A stretch of DNA of 64,000 nt from Pseudomonadota bacterium (GCA_029779535.1 JAKPAG010000116.1:1-64000); one strand, 5' to 3'. Numbered from the stretch's first letter, positions 21,734 through 32,241 are shown. Program-made: numbers and translations. Notes: generated from the letters alone by a model not told the origin.

Positions 21734-21765
21734 CTGTAAATGCGACTTACTTACAGAAATGTCAA
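21734..21765 (-). promoter_or_regulatory. Promoter with overlapping inverted repeat before coq4
   Basis: On the minus strand a perfect -35 TTGACA (21765-21760) is followed after 17 bases by CATTTA (21742-21737). The inverted repeat CTGTAA (21734-21739) / TTACAG (21751-21756) overlaps the spacer and -10, which is a typical repressor position. The transcription start would fall about four bases before the coq4 ATG. Confidence 0.55.
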
Positions 21766-21787
21766 TACACGCCCCCAACCCGGGGAT

Positions 21788-22666
21788 TCACTCCCAGACC
21801 CACTCATCGCGCGGCACGCCCAGCAGCTTGAGCACGCTGGTCAGGTCGCCCGCATCAATCCAGCCGTGGGCGGCGGCGCGGGCCTTGGGCTTGGCGTGAT
21901 AGGCCACGCCATAGCTGGCCGCGCAGAGCATCGGGATGTCATTGGCGCCGTCGCCGGTAGCCAGGCTCGTGCCCCCCAGCCGCGCCACTTCCTCGCGCAG
22001 GACCTGTTCCTTGATCGAACTGTCGACGATCCCGCCGACCAGCCCGCCGTTCAGCTTGCCATGTTCCACCCCCAGCCGGTTGGCGACGACGCGCTCAAAC
22101 CCCAGGTCCTCGGCCACGGGATCGGCGAACTGGTGGAAGCCGCCGGTCACCAGCACGGTGTGGCAGCCCTGCGCCTTCAGCGTTTCGACCAGCGCCCGCG
22201 CGCCAGGCATCGGGGCGATGCGCTGTTCCAGGCATTGCAGGATCGCGTCCTCGCCCAGGCCGCCCAGCAGCCGCACCCGCTCGGTCAGGGCTTCGGCAAA
22301 GTCCAGTTCGCCCTGCATCGCGCGCTCTGTAATGTCGGCGATCTGCGCCTTCAGCCCGGCAAAGTCGGCCAGCTCGTCGATGCATTCGGCCTGAATCATG
22401 GTTGAATCCATGTCCGAGACGAAAACCCGCGGCACGCCGGGGGCGTGATCGGAAACCAGCAGGTCGACCGGCGCGAACCGGGCGTCCAGCACGCTGCGCA
22501 GCGCTTCCGCCCCGCCCTGCTCCACCGCCAGTTCCAGCACATCGTCATGCACGCGCAGCGGCTCGGCGCGGTGGACCCTGAAACCTTGCGCTTCCAGCGC
22601 GTGAACCGCGTGGTCACAATTTGCCGCAAGCCGCGCGGGTTCTGCTATCAGGCGGGCGATGAGCAC
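21788..22666 (-). CDS. serB: Phosphoserine phosphatase
   Basis: A 292-residue HAD-family enzyme giving serine from phosphoserine. The nucleophile motif is [19 protein letters not shown], followed by [19 protein letters not shown], and [23 protein letters not shown] as motif IV. An N-terminal domain of about 90 residues precedes the catalytic part, as in alphaproteobacterial SerB. I place the start at the GTG at 22666 (VLIARLIA), with GGGGA eight bases upstream. A longer frame would run deep into miaA. The serB and miaA coding starts then overlap head to head by eight bases. Confidence 0.93.
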   Translation of the reverse strand: MLIARLIAEPARLAANCDHAVHALEAQGFRVHRAEPLRVHDDVLELAVEQGGAEALRSVLDARFAPVDLLVSDHAPGVPRVFVSDMDSTMIQAECIDELADFAGLKAQIADITERAMQGELDFAEALTERVRLLGGLGEDAILQCLEQRIAPMPGARALVETLKAQGCHTVLVTGGFHQFADPVAEDLGFERVVANRLGVEHGKLNGGLVGGIVDSSIKEQVLREEVARLGGTSLATGDGANDIPMLCAASYGVAYHAKPKARAAAHGWIDAGDLTSVLKLLGVPRDEWVWE

Positions 22667-23618
22667 TGCTGTTTCCCCAGAATCGCCGGAGGCCCGGCCA
22701 AGGCTCGCGCTAATCGCAGGGCCGACCGCCAGCGGCAAGAGCGCATGTGCCGTGCGGCTGGCCCGGGCGCTGGGCGAGCGGGGTCAGGCCGCCACCGTGA
22801 TCAATGCCGACAGCGCCCAGGTCTATGCCGATCTGGCCGTGCTGTCCGCCCGCCCCTCGGCCGAGGAGATGCAGGGCGTGCCGCACCGCCTGTTCGGCGA
22901 ATGGGACGGGGTGCAAAGCTGCTCCGCCGCCGATTGGGCCGTGCGCGCGCGCCAAGTGATTGCCGAAGTGCATGAGGCGGGCGGCGTGCCGATCCTGGTT
23001 GGCGGGACCGGCCTCTACTTGCGCACCCTGCTCGACGGGATCGCCCCGGTGCCGCAAATCGACCCGGAAGTGCGCGCGGCGGTGCGCGCCCTGCCCACTG
23101 ACGCCGCCTATGCCGGGCTGCTGGCCGAGGATCCCGAGCGCGCCGCTGTCCTTGCCGCCACCGACACCACGCGCATCGCCCGCGCGCTGGAAGTGGTGCG
23201 CTCCACCGGCCAGCCGCTGGCCCACTGGCAGGCCCGCAAGGAGGGCGGGATCGGCCATCTGGTGCAACTGCATCCCCTGATCATGCTGTCGCGGCGCGAT
23301 GCACTGTACGAGCGGTGCGACCGGCGCTTTGCGCAGATGCTGCGCCATGGTGCGATCGCGGAAGTGGAGCGCCTGCTGGCCCGCCGACTGGATCCCGCGC
23401 TGCCGGTGATGCGCGCGATCGGGGTGCCGGAAATTGCCGCCTACCTGCGCGGCGAATGCCCGCTGGAGGAGGCAGAATCACGCGGCAGCCAGGCCACGCG
23501 CAACTATGCCAAGCGCCAATACACCTGGCTGCGTCACCAGCCGCCGGCGGACTGGCCCCGGATCGAACGAGACGATTTCACGATTCAGGATGTGTTCGCA
23601 ACTTTGTTACGCCATTAA
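22659..23618 (+). CDS. miaA: tRNA dimethylallyltransferase
   Basis: A 319-residue MiaA that adds a dimethylallyl group to A37 of tRNAs reading UNN codons. The P-loop is [50 protein letters not shown] and [16 protein letters not shown] follow, with [13 protein letters not shown] at the C-terminus. It diverges from serB, with the two starts overlapping. The 150 bases downstream contain the ilvB leader. Confidence 0.96.
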   Translation: MSTAVSPESPEARPRLALIAGPTASGKSACAVRLARALGERGQAATVINADSAQVYADLAVLSARPSAEEMQGVPHRLFGEWDGVQSCSAADWAVRARQVIAEVHEAGGVPILVGGTGLYLRTLLDGIAPVPQIDPEVRAAVRALPTDAAYAGLLAEDPERAAVLAATDTTRIARALEVVRSTGQPLAHWQARKEGGIGHLVQLHPLIMLSRRDALYERCDRRFAQMLRHGAIAEVERLLARRLDPALPVMRAIGVPEIAAYLRGECPLEEAESRGSQATRNYAKRQYTWLRHQPPADWPRIERDDFTIQDVFATLLRH

Positions 23619-23633
23619 GGGTTGACATATCAT
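23604..23633 (+). promoter_or_regulatory. Candidate promoter of the ilvBN(C) leader
   Basis: TTGTTA (23604-23609) and TATCAT (23628-23633) with an 18-base spacer would start transcription near 23640. A second possible -35, TTGACA at 23622-23627, has only weak -10 matches (CATAGT/TAGTGC) at 15-17 bases. The first option overlaps the last codons of miaA and would place the leader peptide start a few bases into the RNA. Confidence 0.4.
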
Positions 23634-23646
23634 TTTCTGTCGCATA

Positions 23647-23754
23647 GTGCGCCAGATAACAACCGCTCTTGCGGTTCTTGCGCGAGTTGGAGAGGAGACC
23701 CGGCACAGCACCCCTGTGCCGGGTCGGTCCATTCAGGGGACTCGCGGTTTTTGA
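23647..23754 (+). CDS. Putative ilvB leader peptide
   Basis: A 35-codon frame starting at GTG and ending at TGA 16 bases before ilvB. It begins MRQITTALAVLARVG. The five branched-chain codons in the first 14 positions are ATA, CTT, GTT, CTT, GTT, all A/T-ending and uncommon in this GC-rich genome, as expected where ribosome stalling reports Ile/Leu/Val supply. There is no clear ribosome-binding site; a leaderless or near-leaderless transcript is possible. It may be longer than the functional peptide. Inference from context and codon content only. Confidence 0.45.
   Translation: MRQITTALAVLARVGEETRHSTPVPGRSIQGTRGF
23661..23752 (+). promoter_or_regulatory. ilvB leader hairpins, attenuator candidate
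   Basis: Three nested or alternative pairings are visible: AACCGC/GCGGTT (23661-23666 with 23671-23676), a 12-bp stem GACCCGGCACAG/CTGTGCCGGGTC (23697-23708 with 23714-23725), and CGCGAGT/ACTCGCG (23681-23687 with 23740-23746). The last stem is followed by a TTTTT run at 23748-23752. The first arm AACCGC could instead pair with GCGGTT at 23744-23749, disrupting the terminator-like stem. That is the logic of an attenuator. Confidence 0.55.
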
Positions 23755-23770
23755 GTGAAAGGTCTTGCGT

Positions 23771-25513
23771 GTGAGTGAGGAGCGCAACGGCGCCAGCATC
23801 CTGGTGGAAAGCCTGGTCAAGCAGGGGGTCGAATTCGTGTTCGGTTATCCCGGCGGGGCCGTGCTGCCGATCTATGACGCCCTGTTCGGCGACGCCCGGA
23901 TCCGCCACATCCTGGTGCGGCACGAAGCCGGCGCGGCCCACGCCGCCGAAGGCTATGCCCGATCCACCGGCAAGCCCGGCGTGGTGCTGGTCACCTCCGG
24001 TCCCGGTGCAACCAACGCCGTCACCGGCATTGCCGATGCCTTCATGGATTCGATTCCGCTGGTGGTGTTCACCGGCCAGGTCCCCAGCGGGCTGATCGGG
24101 TCAGACGCGTTCCAGGAAGCCGACACCATCGGCATCACCCGCCACTGCACCAAGCACAACTACCTGGTGAAGGACCCGGCGGACCTGGCGGCGATCGTTG
24201 ACGAGGCGTTCCGCATCGCCACCACCGGCCGCCCCGGCCCGGTCGTGATCGACATTCCCAAGGACGTCCAGATCGCCACCGCGCTGTGGGACGAAGTCGC
24301 CCCGCAGCAGCGCAACCGCTATGCGCCGCAGACCCGTGGCAGCGACAAGGACATCGCCCGCGCGATCGAACTGCTGTCCAATGCCAAGCGGCCGATCTTC
24401 TATACCGGCGGCGGGGTGATCAATTCCGGCCCGCGCGCGTCGCAGTTGCTGTGCCAGCTGCAGGCGCTGACCGGCGCACCGACCACCTCGACGCTGATGG
24501 GCCTGGGCGCCTTCCCGGCGGACCATGCCGACTGGCTGGGCATGCTGGGGATGCACGGCACCTACGAATCCAACATGGCGATGAACCAGGCCGATCTGAT
24601 CGTGGCGCTGGGCGCGCGGTTCGACGACCGGGTGACCGGGCGGCTCGACGCGTTCTCGCCCCATTCGACAAAGATCCACGTCGACATCGACCGCGCCTCG
24701 ATCAACAAGACCGTGCAGGTCGACCTGCCGATCATCGGTGATTGTGCCGAAGTGCTGGAGCAGCTGATCGAAGCCTGGGGCAACCGCAAGGCCCAGGACC
24801 TGACCGAATGGAAGGCCCGGATCGACGGCTGGCGCACTCGCAAGAGCCTGGCCTATCCCGACAACAAGAACGCGATCATGCCCCAGCGCGCGATCGAGCG
24901 GCTGTTTGCGCTGACCCGCGACAAGGACCCGGTGATCGCCACGGAAGTGGGCCAGCACCAGATGTGGGCGGCGCAGTATTTCCACTTCTTCGGCCCCAAC
25001 CGCTGGCTCACTTCGGGCGGGCTGGGCACCATGGGCTATGGTCTGCCCGCCGCGATCGGCGCGCAGTTGGGCAACCCGGACAAGCTGGTGATCGACATTG
25101 CCGGCGACGCCTCGATCCAGATGAACATCCAGGAACTGGGCACCGCCACGCAGTTCCGCCTGCCGGTCAAGGTGTTCGTGCTGAACAACGAATGGATGGG
25201 CATGGTTCGCCAGTGGCAGGAACTGACCTATGAAAGCCGCTATTCGAACTCCTATTCCGACAGCCTGCCCGATTTCGTGAAGCTGGCCGAAGCTTACGGC
25301 TGGAAGGGCATCCGCATCGAAAGCGAAGCCGATCTGGATGCCGGCATCCAGGCGATGATCGACCATGACGGGCCGGTGATCGTGGATTGCCTGGTGGCCA
25401 AGGAGGCCAACTGTTTCCCGATGATCCCCAGCGGCGCGGCGCATACCGACATGATCCTGTATGGCGACCACGTTGCCGGGACCATGGACGATGCCGCCAA
25501 GGCGCTGGTGTAA
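23771..25513 (+). CDS. ilvB: Acetolactate synthase large subunit
   Basis: A 580-residue ThDP enzyme that condenses pyruvate with pyruvate or 2-oxobutyrate, the first common step to valine, leucine and isoleucine. Seen: GYPGGAVLPIYDAL, RHEAGAAHAAEGYARSTGKPGV with the ThDP-activating Glu, PVVIDIPKDV, and the ThDP-binding GDASIQMNIQELGTATQ...NNEWMGMVRQWQ. The start is a GTG at 23771 with GAAAGG eight bases before it; an in-frame TTG six bases earlier would be too close to that site. It forms ilvB-ilvN-ilvC. Confidence 0.97.
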   Translation: MSEERNGASILVESLVKQGVEFVFGYPGGAVLPIYDALFGDARIRHILVRHEAGAAHAAEGYARSTGKPGVVLVTSGPGATNAVTGIADAFMDSIPLVVFTGQVPSGLIGSDAFQEADTIGITRHCTKHNYLVKDPADLAAIVDEAFRIATTGRPGPVVIDIPKDVQIATALWDEVAPQQRNRYAPQTRGSDKDIARAIELLSNAKRPIFYTGGGVINSGPRASQLLCQLQALTGAPTTSTLMGLGAFPADHADWLGMLGMHGTYESNMAMNQADLIVALGARFDDRVTGRLDAFSPHSTKIHVDIDRASINKTVQVDLPIIGDCAEVLEQLIEAWGNRKAQDLTEWKARIDGWRTRKSLAYPDNKNAIMPQRAIERLFALTRDKDPVIATEVGQHQMWAAQYFHFFGPNRWLTSGGLGTMGYGLPAAIGAQLGNPDKLVIDIAGDASIQMNIQELGTATQFRLPVKVFVLNNEWMGMVRQWQELTYESRYSNSYSDSLPDFVKLAEAYGWKGIRIESEADLDAGIQAMIDHDGPVIVDCLVAKEANCFPMIPSGAAHTDMILYGDHVAGTMDDAAKALV

Positions 25514-25526
25514 GGGAGGCAGACCG

Positions 25527-27126
<1,600 letters not shown>

Positions 27127-27146
27127 GCCTTTCGGCCAGTCAGACG

Positions 27147-27179
27147 AAGGGGCCGGCGGAGCGATCCACCGGCCCTTTT
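27147..27179 (+). terminator. Intrinsic terminator of ilvC
   Basis: Stem GGGCCGG (27150-27156) / CCGGCCC (27169-27175), extended by flanking A-T/G-T pairs, a 12-base loop and a TTTT tail. It ends eight bases before the convergent epoxide hydrolase stop. Confidence 0.85.
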
Positions 27180-27186
27180 GCTTGGC

Positions 27187-28311
27187 TCAGCGCATCTTGG
27201 CGAAGGCGGTGCGCAGTTCGCCGACGAACAGGTCCGGCTGTTCCCAGGCGGCAAAGTGGCCGCCCCGCGGCATGGTGCCCCAGTGAACCAGATTGGGGAA
27301 GTTGCGCTCTGCCCACTTGCGCGGGGTGGGCAGGATTTCCTTGGGGAAGGCGCTGACCGCGACCGGCAGGATGACCTGTTGCGGCGCAAAGGCGCCGAAG
27401 CTTTCCCAGTAAAGCCGGGCCGAGGAAGCCCCGGTCGCCGGCAGCCAGTAAAGCATCAGGTTGTCGAGCATCGCATCGCGGCTCAGCGCATCCTCGGGCT
27501 GGCCCTGGTTGTCGGTCCAGGCCCACATCTTTTCATAGATCCACCCGGCCAGTCCCACCGGGCTGTCAACCAACCCGTAACCGACCGATTGCGGCCGCGT
27601 GCGCTGCTGCGTCGAATAGCCGGAGTCCCAGTCCTGATAATGCTTGAGCGCGCCCAGCGCCTTGAGTTCATCCGGGGCGGGATTGGCGAGGTCTTCGGGT
27701 TCCGGTCGCCCGATCGGCATGTTGAGGTGGATGCCCGCACAGCCCGCCACCTGCTGCACCCCGATCGCGGTCGTTACCACGCTGCCCCAATCGCCGCCTT
27801 GCGCGACCCAGCGGCCATAGCCCAGCCGCGCCATCAACTCGCCCCATGCGCGGGCAATCTTTTCCACGCCCCAGCCGGTGCCGGCTGGCTTGCCGGAAAA
27901 ACCGAAGCCCGGCAGCGAGGGGATCACAAGGTCGAACGCCTGGCCTTGCTCATCCGGGTTGGTCAGCGCCTCGATCACGCCCACGAATTCGATCACCGAC
28001 CCCGGCCAGCCGTGTGTCATCACCAGCGGCAAGGCCCCGGCGTGGGGCGAGCGGATATGGAGGAAGTGAATGTCCACCCCGTCGATTGTGGTCATGAACT
28101 GGCCCAGTGCATTGAGGCGCCCTTCGCAGCGCCGCCAGTCATATTCGTGGCGCCAATAGTCGACGAAGTCCTTGAGCGCGGCGAGCGGGGTGCCCTGGCT
28201 CCAGTCGTCGACCGTTTCCTTTTCCGGCCAGCGGGTGTGGTCGATCCGGCGGTTGAGATCGTCGATCTGCGACTGCGGAATGGCGAGCGTGAAGGGGCGA
28301 ATCTGGTCCAT
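27187..28311 (-). CDS. Epoxide hydrolase (alpha/beta hydrolase with EHN domain)
   Basis: A 374-residue enzyme that opens epoxides to diols. The N-terminal epoxide-hydrolase domain starts RPFTLAIPQSQIDDLNRRIDHTRWPE. The oxyanion motif is MTHGWPGSVIEF, the nucleophile Asp lies in VAQGGDWGSVVTTAIG, and the His in MPRGGHFAAWEQPDLF. The lid tyrosines are likely in DSGYSTQQ and IYEKMWAW. The substrate is unknown; family members act on aromatic or terpenoid epoxides and some have juvenile-hormone-like specificity. It diverges from a CoA transferase gene across an operator-like dyad. Confidence 0.9.
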   Translation of the reverse strand: MDQIRPFTLAIPQSQIDDLNRRIDHTRWPEKETVDDWSQGTPLAALKDFVDYWRHEYDWRRCEGRLNALGQFMTTIDGVDIHFLHIRSPHAGALPLVMTHGWPGSVIEFVGVIEALTNPDEQGQAFDLVIPSLPGFGFSGKPAGTGWGVEKIARAWGELMARLGYGRWVAQGGDWGSVVTTAIGVQQVAGCAGIHLNMPIGRPEPEDLANPAPDELKALGALKHYQDWDSGYSTQQRTRPQSVGYGLVDSPVGLAGWIYEKMWAWTDNQGQPEDALSRDAMLDNLMLYWLPATGASSARLYWESFGAFAPQQVILPVAVSAFPKEILPTPRKWAERNFPNLVHWGTMPRGGHFAAWEQPDLFVGELRTAFAKMR

Positions 28312-28343
28312 GACCGGCAGGCTATGCCATTTGCCCGCTTGTG

Positions 28344-28359
28344 TTAACTGCGCGATTAA
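28344..28359. promoter_or_regulatory. TTAA-N8-TTAA operator-like dyad, copy 1
   Basis: TTAACTGCGCGATTAA sits in the 87-base gap between the divergent epoxide hydrolase and CoA transferase genes. It matches the dyad at 40000-40015 at 13 of 16 positions and shares length and symmetry with the one at 46307-46322. Probably a common repressor site. Confidence 0.5.
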
Positions 28360-28398
28360 AGATACTCGTCCGCGACAACCGATCAGGGGAGAGAGAGC

Positions 28399-29565
28399 TT
28401 GGTCCAGCCGCAGCTAGCCGGGGTGAAGGTGGTGGACCTGACCACCGTGGTGTTCGGCCCCTATTGCACGCAGATCCTGGCCGATCTGGGCGCCGATGTG
28501 ATCAAGGTCGAAACCCCGGGCATGGGAGATGCGTTCCGCTGGTCGGCCGAACCGGCGCGGACCCCGGGCATGGCGCCGGGGTTCATGGCGGTCAACCGGG
28601 GCAAGCGTTCGATCGCGCTCGATCTGAAAGCGGCGGAAGACCTGGCGGTGATGCGTGAGCTACTGCGCGATGCCGACCTGTTCGTGGTCAACGTCCGCGG
28701 CAAGGCGCTTGAGCGGCTGGGGCTGGATTACGACAGCGTGCGCGCGCTCAACCCGCGGATCATCTATGTCCACTGCGTCGGGTTTGGCCAGAGCGGTCCT
28801 TATGCCGACCTGCAGGCCTATGACGACGTAATCCAGGCCGCGACCGGCACGGCCACGCTTCTGCCCCGCGTCGATGGCAATCCCAGCCCGCGCTACCTGC
28901 CCTCGCTGATCGCCGACAAGGTGGCGGGCCTGCACGCTGCCTATGGGGCGATGGCCTCGCTTTACGCGCGCGCGAGGACCGGCACGGGACAACTGCTGGA
29001 AGTGCCGATGTTCGAGGTGTTTTCCAGCTTCATGCTGCTTGAACACCTGGGCGGGCAGACGTTCGATCCACCCAATGCGCCGGTCGGCTATGCCCGCCAG
29101 GTCGATCCATACCGCCAGCCCTTCCCCACGCAGGACGGGGCGATCAGCATCGTGATGTATTCCTATGACGCCTGGGACCGGGTCTTCGCGGTGCTCGAGG
29201 ATCCGGAGTTCATCGCGCAGGAAAAGTTCAACGTGAAAGGCGGGCGCGCAATCCACCAGGACGAGCTTTACCAGCACGTCGCCCGGCTGACCCCCAATTT
29301 CACCAGCGCCGAATTGCAGGCGCGCTGCGACGCCGCGCAGCTACCCGCGCAAATCGTCCGCGACCTGTCCGAAGTGATCGCCGACCCGCACCTGGCCGCT
29401 GTGGGCTTCTTCACGCGGCGCGAACACCCCAGCGAAGGCCCCTATTTCGAACAGGCGCAACCGGTGCGGTTCAGCGGCTGCCCGGAAAGCGAAGGACGGA
29501 TGCCGCCCTTGCTGGACGAACACGGCGCGCAGATCAGGGCCGAGTTGCCGCAGAAGCCGAACTAG
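28399..29565 (+). CDS. CaiB/BaiF-family (class III) CoA transferase
   Basis: A 388-residue enzyme that moves CoA between carboxylic acids through an aspartyl-CoA anhydride. The N-terminus LAGVKVVDLTTVVFGPYCTQILADLGADVIKVE, the FMAVNRGKRSIALDLK block and the likely catalytic Asp in PSLIADKVAGLHAAYGAMASL (around residue 174) are all typical. The start is a TTG at 28399 with AGGGGAG seven bases upstream. Family members in catabolic clusters activate acids or act as racemases; the substrate here is unknown. Confidence 0.9.
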   Translation: MVQPQLAGVKVVDLTTVVFGPYCTQILADLGADVIKVETPGMGDAFRWSAEPARTPGMAPGFMAVNRGKRSIALDLKAAEDLAVMRELLRDADLFVVNVRGKALERLGLDYDSVRALNPRIIYVHCVGFGQSGPYADLQAYDDVIQAATGTATLLPRVDGNPSPRYLPSLIADKVAGLHAAYGAMASLYARARTGTGQLLEVPMFEVFSSFMLLEHLGGQTFDPPNAPVGYARQVDPYRQPFPTQDGAISIVMYSYDAWDRVFAVLEDPEFIAQEKFNVKGGRAIHQDELYQHVARLTPNFTSAELQARCDAAQLPAQIVRDLSEVIADPHLAAVGFFTRREHPSEGPYFEQAQPVRFSGCPESEGRMPPLLDEHGAQIRAELPQKPN

Positions 29566-29595
29566 CCAGGCGCAGCACGGTCGGCGGGTAGGGCG

Positions 29596-30024
29596 TTACT
29601 GCGCCAACGCCGCCTTGGCCGCGGCCTCTACCCGAGCCCGATCGGCCAACATCATCGTCGTGGTCGCCTTGGCCAGGACCTTGCCGCTTTCGTCCTTGAG
29701 GTGTCCTTCATAGAAGCAGGTCTTGCGCCCGGCGCGTTCGACCCAGCCTTCGGCGATCACCAGTCCGGGGCGGACCGGGGCGAAGAAGCTGACTTTCAGT
29801 TCCAGCGTCATCGGCGTGACATCCGGCCCATTGGCGGCAATCGCCGCGTGGGCCATCGCCGCGTCGATCCAGCCGGTCACGAAACCGCCCTGCACCACGC
29901 CGCCCGAATGGCACATTTCCGGCCGGGCGCGGTATTCCAGCGTGGCCCGCCCCGCCGGGTCCATGGTGACAATGCGGACCAGGCCCATCGCCTCGTACAG
30001 CGGATCGGTATTGTTCTCGCTCAT
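29596..30024 (-). CDS. PaaI-type hotdog-fold acyl-CoA thioesterase
   Basis: A 142-residue hotdog protein that probably hydrolyses acyl- or aryl-CoA. The core is ARPEMCHSGGVVQGGFVTGWIDAAMAHAAIAANG, where HSGGVVQGGFVTGWIDAA is the family active-site segment with the acidic residue in the long helix. The second half (LELKVSFFAPVRPGLVIAEGWV, AKATTTMML) fits. It begins two bases downstream of the beta-lactamase-family gene, so the two are cotranscribed. Confidence 0.85.
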   Translation of the reverse strand: MSENNTDPLYEAMGLVRIVTMDPAGRATLEYRARPEMCHSGGVVQGGFVTGWIDAAMAHAAIAANGPDVTPMTLELKVSFFAPVRPGLVIAEGWVERAGRKTCFYEGHLKDESGKVLAKATTTMMLADRARVEAAAKAALAQ

Positions 30025-30026
30025 GG

Positions 30027-31238
30027 TCAGACCAGCGCCGAATAGATCAGGGTCTTGAGCTCGCGCCGGATCGGATAGGTACTCGACGGTGACAGCTGGG
30101 TCATGAACACCATGCTCACTTCCTCGACCGGATCGACAAAGAACGCGGTCGAGAACATGCCGCCCCAATAGAACTCCCCGACCGAGCCGGGCATCAGATT
30201 GAGCGCCGGATTGAGGTTGACCGCAAAGCCCAGGCCGAACCCGACCCCGGCATTGGTCGCCTCGCTGAACAGGCTGCGCGACATGCTGGCCAGGTCGCCA
30301 TTGCCGGGCAGGTGGTTCATGGTCATCAGTTCGAGCGTCTTGCGGCTGACGATCCGCGTCCCTTCCAGCTCGCCGCCGTTCAGCAGCATCCGGCAGAAGC
30401 GGTGATAGTCGAGCGCGGTGGAAACCAGCCCGCCCCCGCCCGACAGCTGCACCGGCTGTCGGCTCCACGCGCTTTGCTCGCCGCGGTCGTACATCACCCG
30501 CCCCTTGCCGGGCACGAAAGTCCAGCAATCCGTCAGCCGCTCGGTCTTGTCCGCCGGGACCGCAAAGAAGGTGTCGTTCATCTGCAGCGGCTTGAAGATG
30601 CGGGCGGCGAAGAATTCGTCCAGCCGCTGGCCGGAAACGCGCTGCACCACCGCGCCCAGCACGTCGGTGGAGACGGAATAGTTCCACGCCTCGCCTGGCG
30701 AGAATTCCAGCGGCAATTTGCCCAGCGCGGCAACCATGGCGTCGAGGTCATAGGCCCCGTGCCAGTTTTCCAGCTTCAGCTCGCGGTGCGCGGCGTCGAT
30801 GTTGCTGCGGTTCTGAAAGCTGTAGGTCAGCCCCGAGGTGTGGCGCAGCAGGTCGACCATCAGCATCGGCCGCTCGCACGGCTTGGTCAGGAACGGCACC
30901 CCTGCCCCGCCGCCGTTGTAGACCCCCAGGTCCTTGAATTCGGGCAGCACATCGGCAACCGGCGTGTCGAGCGCGACCTTGCATTCCTCCACCAGCATCA
31001 TGAAGGCGATCGAGGTGATCGGCTTGGTCATGCTGGCAATGCGGAACAGCGAACCTTCGTCGACAGATTTGGCAGAGCCATCACGCGCCGGGCCAAGGGA
31101 GCAGAAATGGGCGATCTCGCCGCCCCGGGCGACCAGCACCTGGGCGTTGGGCAGCTTGCCCGTATCGAGATAGCGCTCCTGCACGAAACGATCGATGCGG
31201 GACAGGCGGGAGGTATCGAAACCGGCACCAGAGGTCAT
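30027..31238 (-). CDS. Serine beta-lactamase-fold hydrolase (class C-like / family VIII esterase)
   Basis: A 403-residue protein with the SxxK motif in FRIASMTKPITSIAFMML and a Tyr element in EAWNYSVSTDVLGAVVQR. The KTG box is replaced by a C-terminal GEFYWGGMFSTAFFVDP segment, as in family VIII esterases, which suits ester rather than lactam substrates. No signal peptide is evident with the start at 31238, so it is probably cytoplasmic. It is the first gene of a pair with a thioesterase and diverges from trhO. Confidence 0.87.
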   Translation of the reverse strand: MTSGAGFDTSRLSRIDRFVQERYLDTGKLPNAQVLVARGGEIAHFCSLGPARDGSAKSVDEGSLFRIASMTKPITSIAFMMLVEECKVALDTPVADVLPEFKDLGVYNGGGAGVPFLTKPCERPMLMVDLLRHTSGLTYSFQNRSNIDAAHRELKLENWHGAYDLDAMVAALGKLPLEFSPGEAWNYSVSTDVLGAVVQRVSGQRLDEFFAARIFKPLQMNDTFFAVPADKTERLTDCWTFVPGKGRVMYDRGEQSAWSRQPVQLSGGGGLVSTALDYHRFCRMLLNGGELEGTRIVSRKTLELMTMNHLPGNGDLASMSRSLFSEATNAGVGFGLGFAVNLNPALNLMPGSVGEFYWGGMFSTAFFVDPVEEVSMVFMTQLSPSSTYPIRRELKTLIYSALV

Positions 31239-31347
31239 GCGGGCAAGTATCCTGTCAGTTGCGTTGAGCAACCATATTGCCGCTGGCGCCGCGCGGGGCA
31301 AGCGGGGAGTCTGGCCAAACCTGGTCCGGCTGGATAGGGCGGACGGC

Positions 31348-32217
31348 ATGGCTCAGTCCGACTTGTTCGTCTGCCCCGATTTGCCGGTCTGCGTGGCAGC
31401 GCTCTATCGCTTTGCCCCGATGGGTGAACTGCCCGCACTGCGCGCCCAGCTGCTGGAGCTGTGCGAACGTCTGGACGTGCGCGGCACGCTCCTGCTGGCG
31501 AGCGAGGGGATCAATGGCACGGTCGCGGGCAGCGACGCCGCGATTGCCGAACTGGTCGCGGCGCTGCGCCGCCTGCCGCATTGCGAGCCGCTGGAGGTCA
31601 AGTATTCCCGTGCCGCGGCGCTGCCGTTCAAGCGCATGAAAGTGCGGATCAAAGCCGAGATCGTCACCATGGGCCAACCCCAGATCGATCCGCTCGCACC
31701 CGGCCGCTATCTTGAGGGCGAGGCCTGGAACGCACTGATTGCCGATCCCGCAACGGTAGTGATCGACACCCGCAACAGTTACGAGATCGCGGCTGGAACC
31801 TTCGCCAATGCGATCGATCCGGGGACCCGCAGCTTCCGCGAATTTCCCGACTGGTTTCGCGCCAACCGCGACACCTTGCTGGGCCCCGACGGCAAACGCC
31901 GGGTGGCGATGTTCTGCACCGGCGGAATCCGCTGCGAAAAATCGACCGCGTTCCTGAAAGCCGAGGGGGTGGACGAGGTCTATCACCTGAAAGGCGGAAT
32001 CCTCAAATACCTCGAAGACATGCCGCTGGAGCACAGCCTGTGGCAGGGCGAATGCTTCGTGTTCGACGAGCGCGTCACGGTGGGGCATGGCCTGGCGCCG
32101 GGCAGCTACAGCAGCTGCAAGGGCTGCGGACACCCGCTCAGCGCGCAGGAGCGGGAATCCGCGCTTTATGTCGCCGGCCAGTGCTGCCCGCATTGCATCT
32201 CCCCTTTACAGGGCTGA
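31348..32217 (+). CDS. trhO: tRNA uridine-34 hydroxylase, rhodanese-family
   Basis: A 289-residue TrhO (YceA) that hydroxylates U34 of tRNAs, the first step to 5-carboxymethoxyuridine or 5-methoxyuridine. The N-terminal acylphosphatase-like domain (LLLASEGINGTVAGSD) is followed by the rhodanese domain with the catalytic Cys in AMFCTGGIRCEKSTAFLKAEG. A C-terminal zinc-type segment has SCKGCGHPLS and CCPHC. The start at 31348 (MAQSDLFVCPD) matches the family; longer frames extend into the divergent gene. Confidence 0.92.
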   Translation: MAQSDLFVCPDLPVCVAALYRFAPMGELPALRAQLLELCERLDVRGTLLLASEGINGTVAGSDAAIAELVAALRRLPHCEPLEVKYSRAAALPFKRMKVRIKAEIVTMGQPQIDPLAPGRYLEGEAWNALIADPATVVIDTRNSYEIAAGTFANAIDPGTRSFREFPDWFRANRDTLLGPDGKRRVAMFCTGGIRCEKSTAFLKAEGVDEVYHLKGGILKYLEDMPLEHSLWQGECFVFDERVTVGHGLAPGSYSSCKGCGHPLSAQERESALYVAGQCCPHCISPLQG

Positions 32218-32233
32218 ATGGCAAGGCCATAGA
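32205..32233 (+). promoter_or_regulatory. Candidate promoter of the leuA leader
   Basis: TTTACA (32205-32210) and CATAGA (32228-32233) are separated by 17 bases. Transcription would begin near 32240, within two bases of the leader-peptide ATG, giving a leaderless message. It overlaps the end of trhO. Confidence 0.5.
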
Positions 32234-32241
32234 GCTTGGCC

